This document shows, piece after piece, positions 48,501-56,924 of a DNA stretch of 64,000 bases. The stretch lies in contig NZ_JBHSNJ010000005.1 in assembly GCF_042657165.1 (NCBI RefSeq), positions 1-64,000 on the forward strand, in the 5' to 3' direction. The stretch comes from Agrilutibacter niabensis. GTDB taxonomy: Bacteria; Pseudomonadota; Gammaproteobacteria; Xanthomonadales; Xanthomonadaceae. The position numbers and the translations under genes were made by a program. Under the pieces are notes generated by a model. The model was not told where the DNA came from. It made no database searches and saw only the letters and a program-made list of their open reading frames with translations. Numbering within the stretch: the first letter of the stretch is position 1; each line of letters begins with the position of its first letter.

Positions 48501-48720
48501 GCTGCTTCTCGATGCGCTCGGTGACCTGGCGCGAGACCTCGTCGGCGGTGGCGCCCGGCCACAGCGTGCGCACCACCATCGCCTTGAAGGTGAAGGGCGG
48601 GTCTTCCGACTGGCCCAGGTGGCGATACGACCAGGCGCCGATCAGCGCCAGCATGAGCATCGCGTAGACGACAAGGGCGCGGTTGTTCAGCGCCCACTCG
48701 GACAGGTTGAAACGACGCAT
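45511..48720 (-). CDS. RND efflux transporter, inner-membrane pump
   Basis: A 1069-residue HAE-type RND pump with 12 membrane spans and two large periplasmic loops. The first span is at about residues 13-30. The TM4 proton-relay segment LGLLVDDAIIAVEMM holds the conserved Asp pair. The duplicated second half shows the matching membrane blocks (GLIGVTLFLLVFRVPFG and LAGMIMRNSVILVDQIEHD). The start was placed at MRRFNLSEW (48720); the longer ORF runs through a REP repeat. It is downstream of an MFP gene in the same operon. Substrates are unknown; short names such as vexF or mdtC would be guesses. Confidence 0.93.
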   Translation of the reverse strand: MRRFNLSEWALNNRALVVYAMLMLALIGAWSYRHLGQSEDPPFTFKAMVVRTLWPGATADEVSRQVTERIEKQLMQTGKYEFIRSYSRPGESQVIFIARDSLKSKEIPDVWYQVRKKVGDIRATLPQGVVGPFFNDEFGDTFGNIYALTGKGFDYAVLKDYAERVELELQRVPDVGKIELVGLQDEKIWIEVSNTKLATLGIPLDVVKDALEQQNAVVPAGFFEAPTERVQLRITGGFKSVEEIRDFPIRAGGRTIRLADVATVTRGFSDPAAPRMRFMGEDAIGIAVAMKDGGDILKLGQTLEAEFKRLQESLPAGMELRKVSDQPAAVHESVGEFMRVLTEAVVIVLLVSFFSLGFRTGMVVAVSIPLVLAMTFAVMHYFGIGLHKISLGALVLALGLLVDDAIIAVEMMAIKMEQGFSRLKAASFAYETTAFPMLTGTLVTAAGFLPIATAASSTGEYTRSLFQVVTIALIVSWVAAVLFIPYLGDKMLPDLHKPQAPKPGSLQARWNAMRARAADRWPAFAGMLAPPQPHDHAHDPYASKFYATFRSLLDACLRRRWLVIGLTLATFVLSVLMFRFVPQQFFPDSTRVELMVDMELAEGVSLRATQAQARKLEGLLQKREGIDNYVAYVGTGSPRFYLPLDQQLPQANFSQFVVRAKDTEAREDLRDWLINDVAPQFPELQLRVTRLENGPPVGYPVQFRVSGEHIDRVRALAKQVEAKVRENPNVSNVNLDWDEPSKVVKLVIDQDRARVLGVSSAQVASFLSGSLSGLNVSTYREGNELVQMLMRGPDEERARIDLLGSLAVPTASGPVPLSQIAKLEYVFEDGVIWHRNRLPTVTVRADIRNKLTAPTVVAQILPTLEGVRDQLPEGYLLQTGGTIEDSARGQNSINAGMPLFLLVVITLLMLQLRSFSRTMLVLLTAPLGLIGVTLFLLVFRVPFGFVAMLGTIALAGMIMRNSVILVDQIEHDIAAGNDRWHSVIEATVRRFRPIVLTALAAVLAMIPLTRSAFFGPMAVAIMGGLIVATVLTLLFLPALYAAWFRVRRDEPLAAAQSNALQHATAAIND

Positions 48721-48747
48721 GGTTGGCGTTCCGTGTTTTGGCGGTTG

Positions 48748-48864
48748 CTTCTCCCCGCGCTTCGGGGAGAAGGTGCCCAGGGGGCGGATGAGGGGCTGCT
48801 TTTGCTTTGCTGTTGCAGTGCGCGCCTGCTCATCCCAGCCTTCTCCCCGCACGCGGGGAGAAGG
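48748..48864. repeat. REP-like pair between the MFP and RND genes
   Basis: Two CTTCTCCCCGC...GCGGGGAGAAG-type hairpins (48748-48772 and 48839-48864) flank a spacer that starts GTGCCCAGGGGGCGGATGAGGGGC. This is the fullest example of the dispersed repeat. It lies in the transcript between two genes whose products act in a fixed complex and may influence their relative expression. Confidence 0.85.
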
Positions 48865-48900
48865 AGTAGAAGGCGCCGGGCAGGAGTCGCTTCGAGCGGA

Positions 48901-50061
48901 TCAGCGGGCCGTCAGGGACACGGGCTTCGTTGCGTTCATTGCTATGGGCCGGTTGTCGCGATCCACCGGCGCGACCGGCTGGCCTTCGCGCAGCAGGTGG
49001 CCGCCGGCGGCGACGATCCAGGCATCGGGCCTCACGCCCGACAGCACCGGCGCGGTGGTTTCAGCGAACGCGCCCAGTTGCACGGGCGTGAGGTGCAGCT
49101 TGTGCGTCGCCGGATCGACCACCCAGACCGCAGTGGCATTGCCGGCGCCGCGCTGGATCGCCGAGAGCGGCACGGTGAGCGCGGCGCGCGCACCGTTTTC
49201 CTGCACGTACACGCGCGCGCTCTGGCCGAGGTCTACGGCCTTGGCCGCTTCGCCGACGAGGTCCACGCGCGCCGCGTAGGTGCGTGCCTGGGTATCGGCG
49301 GCGGGGGCGATCTCGCGGATGGTGCCGGGCAGGCGCTGCCCGGGTGCGCTCCACAGTTCGACGGCGACCGGCTGGCCGACGCGGAAGTCGCGGATGCGGC
49401 TCTCCGGCAGGGCGATCGCCACTTCGCGGCCGCCGTCGGCGGCGATGGTGAAGACGGTCTGCCCGGCGCCGACCACCTGGCCGGCTTCAACGGTGCGGGT
49501 GGCGATCATGCCGTCGTGCGGCGCGCGCAGCTGGGTGTAGGCGGCCTGGTTGCTGGCCACATCGAGGTTGGCGCGGGCGGCGTTGACCTGGCCCTGCGCG
49601 GCGGTGGCGGCGGCGTTCTGCGCATCCAGCGTCGAGCGGCTGACCAGTTGCTCGCCGGCGAGCTTGGCGAAGCGGGCCTGGTCGGCGCGGGCGCGGCCGA
49701 GTTCGGCTTCGGCGGCGGCCAGCTGCGCGCGGGCGGCCCGGGCCTGTGCGGCCAGGTCGCCGGCGTCGAGCACGGCGAGCAGGTCGCCGGCGCGTACATG
49801 CGCACCGACGTCCACTTCACGCCGGACCAGCTTGCCCCCCACGCGGAAGGCGAGCGGGCTTTCCTCGCGGGCGCGGACTTCGCCGGCGTAGGCAGTCAGG
49901 GCGGCATCGGCGCCACCACCGGGGTGAATGACCAGTACCGGGCGAGTGGGCTCGGCAGGCTTGGCGTCGCTGTTGCAACCGGCGAGCGTCGCGGCGGCAA
50001 GCAGGGCCACCGCCACGGGGGCGAGTGCGGATTTCCTGTTACGGAAGGGAGCAGTACCCAT
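48901..50061 (-). CDS. RND efflux membrane-fusion (periplasmic adaptor) lipoprotein
   Basis: A 386-residue HlyD/AcrA-type adaptor. The signal peptide ends in a lipobox (LAGC, Cys28-29 region), so it is anchored to the periplasmic face of the inner membrane. The lipoyl half-motifs are VGAHVRAGDLLAVLD and LRAPHDGMIATRTVEAGQVV, split by a long Ala-rich coiled-coil hairpin (about residues 105-160). A beta-barrel and C-terminal domain follow. It is first in the operon, before the RND pump, and divergent from the tetR gene. Confidence 0.92.
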   Translation of the reverse strand: MGTAPFRNRKSALAPVAVALLAAATLAGCNSDAKPAEPTRPVLVIHPGGGADAALTAYAGEVRAREESPLAFRVGGKLVRREVDVGAHVRAGDLLAVLDAGDLAAQARAARAQLAAAEAELGRARADQARFAKLAGEQLVSRSTLDAQNAAATAAQGQVNAARANLDVASNQAAYTQLRAPHDGMIATRTVEAGQVVGAGQTVFTIAADGGREVAIALPESRIRDFRVGQPVAVELWSAPGQRLPGTIREIAPAADTQARTYAARVDLVGEAAKAVDLGQSARVYVQENGARAALTVPLSAIQRGAGNATAVWVVDPATHKLHLTPVQLGAFAETTAPVLSGVRPDAWIVAAGGHLLREGQPVAPVDRDNRPIAMNATKPVSLTAR

Positions 50062-50138
50062 GGCGGCCTCGACCAGAAGATTAGTGAACTTGCCGGTACT
50101 GTATATTTATCAAACCGCGTAGTCTAGTATCTCCCCAC
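50062..50138. promoter_or_regulatory. Divergent promoter/operator region of the efflux locus
   Basis: A 77-bp AT-richer gap between the MFP gene and tetR. It contains CGGTACTGTATATTTATC followed by AAACCG, whose ends (CGGT/ACCG-like) are imperfect inverted repeats around TATATTTATCA. This is a likely TetR operator overlapping promoters for both directions, by analogy with other TetR-RND loci. Confidence 0.5.
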
Positions 50139-50810
50139 ATGACATCCGCCCGCCCCAAACCCGCTGCGCCCAAGCCTGCCAGCCCCGGCCGGCCCAAGGA
50201 CCTGGGCAAGCGCGCCTCGATCCTCGATGCGGCCAAGCGCATGTTCACGGCACACGGCTTCGAACGGGTGAGCATGGATCAGATCGCCGCCGAGGCGGGT
50301 GTATCCAAGCTCACCGTCTACAGCCACTTCGGCGACAAGGAGACCCTGTTCTCCGCCGCGATCAGCGCCAAGTGCGAGGAACAATTGTCGAACGGCCTGT
50401 TCGCGGTCGATCCTGCCTCGTCGCTGCGCGAACAGCTGGTCGGCATCGGCCGCGCCTTTCTCACGCTGATCAACAGTGAGGAAGCGCTCGCCATCCACCG
50501 CGTCGTCACCACGCAACCGCCCCCGGCCAAGCTCGGCCAGTTGTTCTGGGAAGCCGGCCCGCGACAGGTGCAAGTCGCCTTCGAAGCCTTCCTGCGCGAA
50601 GAGATCGCCACCGGCGCACTGGAAATTCCCGATGTGCACCGTGCCGCCTCGCAGTTCTTGTGCATGCTCAAGGGCGAGCTGCACATGCTGCTGCTGTGCG
50701 GCTGCATAGAGGAGATCGACGCTACGGAAGCGGAGGCGCATGTGCAGGCCACGGTCGACATGTTCCTGCGCGCCTACCGCGCGGCACCGGCCCCTACGCG
50801 CAAGCGCTGA
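50139..50810 (+). CDS. TetR family repressor of the efflux operon
   Basis: A 223-residue TetR/AcrR-type regulator. A basic Pro/Ala-rich N-terminus leads to the DNA-binding domain about residues 24-70: RASILDAAKRMFTAHGFERV, then MDQIAAEAGVSKLTVYSHFG, DKETLF. The C-terminal domain (about 85-215) is of the TetR_C type that binds hydrophobic ligands. Its position, divergent from the MFP-RND operon, indicates local repression relieved by a pump substrate. Confidence 0.9.
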   Translation: MTSARPKPAAPKPASPGRPKDLGKRASILDAAKRMFTAHGFERVSMDQIAAEAGVSKLTVYSHFGDKETLFSAAISAKCEEQLSNGLFAVDPASSLREQLVGIGRAFLTLINSEEALAIHRVVTTQPPPAKLGQLFWEAGPRQVQVAFEAFLREEIATGALEIPDVHRAASQFLCMLKGELHMLLLCGCIEEIDATEAEAHVQATVDMFLRAYRAAPAPTRKR

Positions 50811-50978
50811 GGGCGGGCGCGGCATGGATTCCCCGGCACTGGTTACTTCAGTCTCGGTGACTTCTGGCACTAAGTGTGCCAGCCGGGCGGCGGCGATCCT
50901 GTCCGGGCACTTTTTCCGGCGGTTGCCGGGTCCAGTCGTTAGAATTGGTGCCCCGCGCAACCAGCAAAGACCCCCACG

Positions 50979-51635
50979 ATGAGCACGATCGATTACGCCA
51001 AGGCCCGCGAAGTAATGGTCGAACAACAGATTCGGCCCTGGGACGTGCTCGACCCGCGCGTGCTCGACGTGCTGGCATCGGTTCCGCGCGAACGCTTCGT
51101 GCCCGCCGCCCTTCGCAACCTGGCCTACACCGATATCGCCCTGCCCCTGGGCCACGGCGAATCGATGATGAAGCCGGTGGTCGAGGGCCGCGCCCTGCAG
51201 GCGCTGGAACTCGCACCGGGTGATGACGTGCTGGAAATCGGCACCGGCAGCGGCTTCCTGGCCGCCTGCCTGGGCCAGCTGGCGCGCGAGGTCGTCAGCA
51301 TCGAGCGCCGCGCCGATCTGGCCGATACCGCGCGCGCCAACCTCGCCGCGCAGGGCGTGGGCAACGTCAACGTGATCACCGCTGATGCGTTCTCCTGGGA
51401 GAACAGCCGCCGTTTCGCGGCGATCTGCGTGACCGGCGCGGTGGCCACGATCCCGGCCCGTTTCGTCGAATGGCTGCAACCGGACGGCCGCATGTTCATC
51501 GTGCGCGGCCGTTCGCCGGCGATGGAGGCGGTGCTGGTGCGCAACGCTTCGGGCTCGCCGCGCATCGAATCCGTGTTTGAAACCGATCTCCCCTACCTCG
51601 CCGGCGCTGCGCCGGCGCCCACGTTCGAGTTGTAA
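50979..51635 (+). CDS. pcm: Protein-L-isoaspartate O-methyltransferase family protein
   Basis: A 218-residue class I SAM methyltransferase that repairs isoaspartyl damage in proteins. The N-terminal half has EQQIRPWDVLDPRVLDVLA and VPRERFVPA; the SAM loop is VLEIGTGSGFLAACLG about residues 85-100. GHGESMMKPVVEGRALQALE stands where true Pcm proteins have an xSQPxxxA substrate motif, so this may be the divergent paralogue common beside tolC in xanthomonads. It precedes tolC by 11 bp on the same strand and is likely cotranscribed with it. Confidence 0.85.
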   Translation: MSTIDYAKAREVMVEQQIRPWDVLDPRVLDVLASVPRERFVPAALRNLAYTDIALPLGHGESMMKPVVEGRALQALELAPGDDVLEIGTGSGFLAACLGQLAREVVSIERRADLADTARANLAAQGVGNVNVITADAFSWENSRRFAAICVTGAVATIPARFVEWLQPDGRMFIVRGRSPAMEAVLVRNASGSPRIESVFETDLPYLAGAAPAPTFEL

Positions 51636-51646
51636 AAGGACCTTGC

Positions 51647-53074
51647 ATGAGCCGTCACCCGCTTGTTCTAGCCGTAGCCTTCGCTCTGCTGCCCGCCGCA
51701 GCCCACGCTGAAGACCTGTTGCAGACTTACGAACTGGCGCGCTCAGGCGACCCGCAGTTCTCCGCCGCCGAATCCAGCCGCCTCGTCATCCGCGAAGGCT
51801 CGGTGCAGGCGCGCGCGGCGCTGCTGCCGCAGATCGGGGCGGACGCAACGCTGAACCGGAACCGCAGCACCAATCCCGGCGAGAGCACGATCGACCCCGA
51901 CAACGATCCGACGACCCCCAACGACATCTTCATCAGCCGGAGCGAGTCGGAGACCACGACGCGGGATTTCAGCGTCGGCGTGCGGCAGATGGTCTATGAC
52001 CACAGCAACATCACCCGACTCAAGAGCGCCAATGCCTTGAGCGAGGCCAGCGACTTCCAGCTGGAATCGGCCAGCGACACCCTGATCACCCGCACCTCGG
52101 CCGCCTACTTCGACGTGCTGGTGCAGCTGGAAACGCTCGCGGCCGCCGAGGCTGCCGAGACCGCGTTGAAGAAGCAGTTCGATTTCGCGTCCAAGCGCCT
52201 CGAAGTCGGCCTGGCACCGATCACCGACGTGCACGAAGCCCGCGCCCAGTACGACACTGCGCGTGCCAACACCATCCTGGCGCGCAACGCCGTCGAGGAC
52301 TCCTACCAGGCCCTGCGCGAGCTGACCGGCCGGCCGGTCACCGGCGTCAAGGGCCTGCCGGAGGACTTCAAGCCGTCGCTGCCCGAATCCAGCGGCGTCG
52401 AGCAGTGGGTCGAAACCGCCATCGCCAACAACCCGGCACTGAAGGCCAAGGAACTGGAGCTGCGGTCGGCCGAAGCCGACGTCGGCACCGCCCGCGCCGG
52501 CCACTACCCCACGCTCTACCTCAACGGCGGTTACGGCGACACCAAGACCTGGGGCGACAACACCTTCAGCAGCACCGGCGGACCGTTCTCGTCCGACATC
52601 GACAACCACAACTACGGTCCCTTCGTCGGACTCACCCTGTCGGTGCCGATCTACTCCGGCGGCGCGATCCAGTCCGGCGTGCGCCAGGCGCTGGCGCTGC
52701 GTGATGTCACCCAGGACGAACTGATCCAGCAGAAGCGCGCCCTCGAGCGCAACACGCGCAATGCCTACCAGCGGCTGGTGGCCGGCATCAGCGAAGTCGA
52801 AGCACGCCGCCTCGCCCTGGTGTCCGCCCGCGCGGCGTACGACGCGTCGCAGGTGGGCCTGGAAGTCGGCACCCGCACCGTGCTCGACGTGCTGAACAAC
52901 CAGCAGAACCTGTTCCGCGCCCAACTGGTCTACGCGCAGACCAAGTACAACTTCCTGCAGAACCGCCTGCTGCTGGAACAGGCCACCGGCACGCTGGGCG
53001 TCGACGACGTGCAGGACGTCAATCGCCTGCTGACCGTGGATACCGAAGCCACGCTGCAGACGCCGGTGCAATAA
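51647..53074 (+). CDS. tolC: TolC family outer-membrane channel protein
   Basis: A 475-residue TolC homologue. The signal peptide ends at AAHA (about residue 22). The two internal repeats each with an outer-membrane strand region and a long helical hairpin are visible (LLQTYELARSGDPQF start; ALKAKELELRSAEADVGTAR in the second half). The final helix includes EVGTRTVLDVLNNQQNLF. It could serve the RND pump encoded just upstream on the other strand as well as other exporters. A bidirectional terminator follows. Confidence 0.93.
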   Translation: MSRHPLVLAVAFALLPAAAHAEDLLQTYELARSGDPQFSAAESSRLVIREGSVQARAALLPQIGADATLNRNRSTNPGESTIDPDNDPTTPNDIFISRSESETTTRDFSVGVRQMVYDHSNITRLKSANALSEASDFQLESASDTLITRTSAAYFDVLVQLETLAAAEAAETALKKQFDFASKRLEVGLAPITDVHEARAQYDTARANTILARNAVEDSYQALRELTGRPVTGVKGLPEDFKPSLPESSGVEQWVETAIANNPALKAKELELRSAEADVGTARAGHYPTLYLNGGYGDTKTWGDNTFSSTGGPFSSDIDNHNYGPFVGLTLSVPIYSGGAIQSGVRQALALRDVTQDELIQQKRALERNTRNAYQRLVAGISEVEARRLALVSARAAYDASQVGLEVGTRTVLDVLNNQQNLFRAQLVYAQTKYNFLQNRLLLEQATGTLGVDDVQDVNRLLTVDTEATLQTPVQ

Positions 53075-53094
53075 GCCCGGCGATCGTCCGGAAC

Positions 53095-53117
53095 AAAGGC
53101 GGCCACTGGCCGCCTTT
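53095..53117. terminator. Bidirectional intrinsic terminator between tolC and waaA
   Basis: A 9-bp stem (53095-53103 with 53109-53117, loop CACTG). Its AAA start and TTT end allow use from both convergent genes. Confidence 0.75.
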
Positions 53118-53123
53118 GTAGTT

Positions 53124-54446
53124 TCAGGCCGCGGTGTTCCGGCCGTGCTCGCTCACTACCGGCTCCAGCAGGGCCATCGTGCGCCCCAGCGCCCCACGGC
53201 CGGTTTCGACCAGGGCGCGGCCGGCCGCCACCATGTCCGCGCGCGCCGCGGGGTCACCGAGCAGCGTGCCGACCTCGCGTTCGAGGGCATCGACATCGGC
53301 ACCGATCCGCAACGCCCCGGCTTGCTCGAGCTTGTGCGCGATCTCGAGGAAATTGTGCAGGTGCGGGCCGGTGACGATCGCAGTCCCGGTCGCCGCGGGT
53401 TCGAGCAGGTTGTGGCCGCCGACGGCCTGCAGGCTGCCGCCGACAAAGGCGACATCGGCGCAGGCATAGAAATTCACCAGTTCCCCCAGGGTGTCGATCA
53501 CGAAGACCGCGTCCTCGCGCTGGGCCCACTGCCCGCGCGAGCGCGTGGATACCTGCCAGCCCGCATTGCGGGAATGTTCGACCACGGCGCGAAAGCGCTC
53601 GGGATGACGCGGCGCCCACAGCAGCAGCAGATCGGGAAACTTCGCCCGCAGGCGGCGGTGGATGCTGATGACGGCGGCTTCCTCATCCTCGTGCGTGCTC
53701 GCCGCGATCCACACCGGCCGCCCCGGCACGCGGGCGCGGAATTCGGCGGCGAACTGGGCCACCGTGGCGGGAATGCTTACGTCGTATTTGAGGTTGCCCG
53801 TTTCCAGCGTCTGCGCCTCGCGCGCGCCGAGGCGGACAAAGCGGCGGGCATCGGCGTGCGACTGCGCGGCGACGGTGCGCACCGTGCGCAGCGCGCGACC
53901 GACCAGTGGCGCCAGCACCTGGTACCCGCGCAGCGAGCGCGCCGACAACCGCGCGTTGAGGATGTAGCTGGGGATGCTGCGGTCCCGGCAGCCGAACAGG
54001 AGGTTCGGCCACAGCTCCGTCTCCATGATCAGCGCCGCGCTCGGCCGATAGTGGTCGAGGAAGCGGCCTACCGCGCCTGGCAGGTCATAGGGCAGGTAGA
54101 CGTGCTCGACCTCGTCCTTCCAGAGCGCACGCACGCGCTCGGAGCCCGTGGGCGTGATGGTGGTGACGAGCAGGCGCAGGTCCGGGCGCCCGCGGCGCAG
54201 CGCCTGCACCAGCGGCAGCGCGGCGTTGACTTCGCCCACCGACACCGCGTGCACCCACAGCGTGCGCGTGTGCCGGGGATCGCGATAGAGCGCATAGCGC
54301 TCGGACCAGCGCTGCAGGTAGGCGGGCTGGCGGAAGCCGCGCCAGATCAGGTGGTAGACCGTGACCGGAGCCAGCAGGTACAGGGCCGCCGAATACAGGA
54401 CGCGCAGCAGGCGCTCGATGAAGTCAGGCTTTGTCACTGGCGGCAT
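53124..54446 (-). CDS. waaA: 3-deoxy-D-manno-octulosonic acid transferase
   Basis: WaaA adds Kdo to lipid A on the cytoplasmic face of the inner membrane. The 440-residue GT30 glycosyltransferase starts with a membrane-associated segment (LYSAALYLLAPVTVYHLIW) and has VWVHAVSVGEV-like LWVHAVSVGEVNAALPLVQAL about residues 63-80, split by the acceptor glutamate region METELWPNL. The C-terminal CMP-Kdo side has GGSLQAVGGHNLLEPAA. Size is normal. It is divergent from lpxL, so two lipid A-Kdo genes share a promoter region of 100 bp. Confidence 0.95.
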   Translation of the reverse strand: MPPVTKPDFIERLLRVLYSAALYLLAPVTVYHLIWRGFRQPAYLQRWSERYALYRDPRHTRTLWVHAVSVGEVNAALPLVQALRRGRPDLRLLVTTITPTGSERVRALWKDEVEHVYLPYDLPGAVGRFLDHYRPSAALIMETELWPNLLFGCRDRSIPSYILNARLSARSLRGYQVLAPLVGRALRTVRTVAAQSHADARRFVRLGAREAQTLETGNLKYDVSIPATVAQFAAEFRARVPGRPVWIAASTHEDEEAAVISIHRRLRAKFPDLLLLWAPRHPERFRAVVEHSRNAGWQVSTRSRGQWAQREDAVFVIDTLGELVNFYACADVAFVGGSLQAVGGHNLLEPAATGTAIVTGPHLHNFLEIAHKLEQAGALRIGADVDALEREVGTLLGDPAARADMVAAGRALVETGRGALGRTMALLEPVVSEHGRNTAA

Positions 54447-54546
54447 CGGCGAAGGATAGCGAAGTTGCCGGCGCGCCCGCTGGCTTTGCGCCGTTCACGC
54501 GCATGCGGGAGACGCGCATCCCCGAAGCGCTCGCTAGAATCCCACC

Positions 54547-55500
54547 ATGCCCGAAGCACACGACGCGGCCCGCACCGCCAGCCCCACCGATCCCGGCACG
54601 CCGCCGCGCGGCCCACGGCACTGGCCGATGTGGCTGGCCTATGGCGTGATGTGGAGTGCCGCGCAGCTGCCATGGCCACTGCAGCGCGCGATCGGACCGG
54701 CCCTGGGCTGGCTCGCGCGCATGCTGATTCCCGCCCGCCGACGCGCCGCGCGCATCAACATCGCGCTGTGCTTCCCGGAACTGGATGCCGCCGCGCGCGA
54801 GCGCCTGCTGCGTGAGCACTTCCGCGATGTCGGCATCGGCCTGTTCGAATTCGCGCGCGCCTGGTGGGGTTCGGCCGGGCCCATGCGCCGCACCGTGCGC
54901 ATCGAAGGCCTGGAGCACGTGCAGGCGCTGCAGGCGCAGAAACGCGGTGTCCTGTTCGTCTCCGGACACTTCATGACGCTGGAGCTGTGCGGGCGCCTGA
55001 TGTGCGACCACATCCCGCTCGCCGGCATGTACCGGCGCCTGCGCAGCCCGGTACTGGAATGGGCGGTGAAGCGCGGCCGCCTCCGATACGCGTGCGCGAT
55101 GTACAGCAACGACGAGATCCGCCCGGCGATGCGCCACCTCAAGCAGGGCGGCTTCCTCTGGTACGCGCCGGACCAGGACATGCGCGGCAAGGACACGGTG
55201 TTCGCGCCGTTCTTCGGCGTGCCGGCGGCGACGATCACCGCGACGCATCAGTTCGCGCGCCTGAGCGGCTGCGCGGTGATTCCGTTTTTCCATCGCCGCG
55301 AAGGCGCCGACTACGTGCTGCGCGTGGGTGCGCCGCTGGCGGACTTCCCGTCGACGGATGCCACCGTCGACAGCGCGCGCGTGAACGCCAGCATCGAGGC
55401 GATGGTGCGCGAAGCGCCGAGCCAGTACCTGTGGCTCCACCGGCGTTTCAAGCGCCGGCCAGCGGGCATCGCCTCGCCGTACAAGGCGGCCCGCGGCTGA
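54547..55500 (+). CDS. lpxL: Lipid A late acyltransferase (LpxL/HtrB family)
   Basis: A 317-residue lysophospholipid acyltransferase-type protein. The catalytic H-x4-E motif is HFMTLE about residues 140-145, after GVLFVSGHF. Further family blocks are MYRRLRSPVLEW, GGFLWYAPDQDM and FAPFFGVPAATIT. A membrane anchor lies about residues 30-60. It transfers a secondary acyl chain to Kdo2-lipid A. Adjacent, divergent waaA makes the acceptor. Which acyl chain it uses cannot be read. Confidence 0.93.
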   Translation: MPEAHDAARTASPTDPGTPPRGPRHWPMWLAYGVMWSAAQLPWPLQRAIGPALGWLARMLIPARRRAARINIALCFPELDAAARERLLREHFRDVGIGLFEFARAWWGSAGPMRRTVRIEGLEHVQALQAQKRGVLFVSGHFMTLELCGRLMCDHIPLAGMYRRLRSPVLEWAVKRGRLRYACAMYSNDEIRPAMRHLKQGGFLWYAPDQDMRGKDTVFAPFFGVPAATITATHQFARLSGCAVIPFFHRREGADYVLRVGAPLADFPSTDATVDSARVNASIEAMVREAPSQYLWLHRRFKRRPAGIASPYKAARG

Positions 55501-55607
55501 ACCAACGATGCGAAAGGACTGATGCCGCGCCCGCGGCCGACCATGCCAAACTGTTGGCGCCCTTGCCGCCATCGGAACGCAAGAACGCATACGGGATTAC
55601 GACCGTA

Positions 55608-56924
55608 TTAGCCGCGCGCGTCCCGCGACAGCAGGCTGCCAGCGTACAGCGCGGCCAGCAGCAGCGTCAGCCCGCCCCAGAACGTCGAATAGAACGCGAG
55701 ATGGGTGTTGAACGGAAACACCGTCGCGGCCAGCGCCAGCATCGCCGGTCGCGCATCCTCGCGGGCGGTCTCGTCGGCGAAGCGCCAGGCGCGCCACGCC
55801 AGGGCAACACCGGCCAGCCACAGCAGCAGGCCGAAGCCACCGGTTTCGCTCAGGATTTCCAGCACGATCTGGTGCGCATGCAGCGCAGGGCCGGCGCCCC
55901 AGGCCGGCGGTTGCGCGGGATCCGGATCGCAGGCCGGGAATGCATCGCGGAAGCCGCGCGCGCCCACGCCGTTGACCGGATGCTCGCGTGCCATGCACAG
56001 CGCGGCGCCCCAGATGCGGCCGCGACCGGACAACGCCGAGTCGACGCCGGCTTCGTTCGCACTCAGTGCCTGCGTGGTGCGTTCGATGCGGTCACGCACC
56101 TGCGGCACGGTCGCGGTCATCACCGCCAGCGCCACCGCTCCGAAGGCGAACACGCCCAGCAACCGCTTCCAGCCCAGCACGCGCCAGCCCGACAAGACCA
56201 GCACCAGTGCATAGGTGATCCAGGACGCGCGCGAACCGGCGAGCAGCATCACGACACCGATCGCGGCAGCGGCCAGCAGCCAGCCCAGCGCGCGGAAGCG
56301 ACGACCGGCCGCGTACAGCGCGAACGGCGACAGGCTCGCCAGCACCTGGCCCAGCTTGAGGTTGCACGGCCCCAGCACGCCGCTGAGGCGATCCGCCGCG
56401 GCGGTTTCCGCGGCCGAGCACATCGGGTGGCCGCTGATCGCCTGCTTGATCGCATCGATGCCGAAGAACAGCGGGCTGGTGCCGCTGATGGCCTGCGCCA
56501 GCGCATCGAGCGTCCACACGCCAACGATGATGGCGAGGCCGGTGAAGGTGATGCGGCGACCACGCGGGTTCGCGACCGCCGAAGCGGCCAGCCACAGGAA
56601 CGGCAGGTAGCGCAGGTCCTCCGCCGATTGGGCGAACGCGTGCGCGCGGTCGATGGCATCGACCGCGGATACCAGCTCCGGCACCCAGTACGCACAGAAC
56701 AGCACGCTGGTCAGTGCCCAGGCATGGTTGCTCAACAGCTGCGCGCCGCCACGGAAGCGCGACACCACGAGCTTGAAGATCGCCACGAGGGCACCCAGCA
56801 CCAGCACCGCCTCGGCGTAGCCGGGCGCGGGCCATAGCGCGACGTAGGTGAGGACCCACGCCGGCGCCCAGCGCCAGCCGGCGTCGGTATCGGCGGAAGG
56901 AACCTTGGCGTGGCTGTCAGCCAT
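55608..56924 (-). CDS. O-antigen ligase family membrane protein
   Basis: A 438-residue membrane protein with about 11-12 spans of the Wzy_C / O-antigen ligase (WaaL) family. The large periplasmic loop lies about residues 265-345 and includes SALSGRGRIWGAALCMAREHP, with the arginine and the later histidine (ALHAHQIVLEILSETG) typical of ligases. The start ATG at 56924 overlaps the end of the upstream glycosyltransferase by eight bases. It may ligate O-antigen to the core or polymerise a polysaccharide; without neighbours of an O-antigen cluster I leave the symbol open. Confidence 0.85.
   Translation of the reverse strand: MADSHAKVPSADTDAGWRWAPAWVLTYVALWPAPGYAEAVLVLGALVAIFKLVVSRFRGGAQLLSNHAWALTSVLFCAYWVPELVSAVDAIDRAHAFAQSAEDLRYLPFLWLAASAVANPRGRRITFTGLAIIVGVWTLDALAQAISGTSPLFFGIDAIKQAISGHPMCSAAETAAADRLSGVLGPCNLKLGQVLASLSPFALYAAGRRFRALGWLLAAAAIGVVMLLAGSRASWITYALVLVLSGWRVLGWKRLLGVFAFGAVALAVMTATVPQVRDRIERTTQALSANEAGVDSALSGRGRIWGAALCMAREHPVNGVGARGFRDAFPACDPDPAQPPAWGAGPALHAHQIVLEILSETGGFGLLLWLAGVALAWRAWRFADETAREDARPAMLALAATVFPFNTHLAFYSTFWGGLTLLLAALYAGSLLSRDARG

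Noticed and set aside
45418..50127. A 1569-codon open frame on the plus strand
   Set aside because: It runs antisense to the RND pump and MFP genes, is unusually rich in His, Arg and Gln, and has no domain. Long antisense frames are expected at this G+C content.
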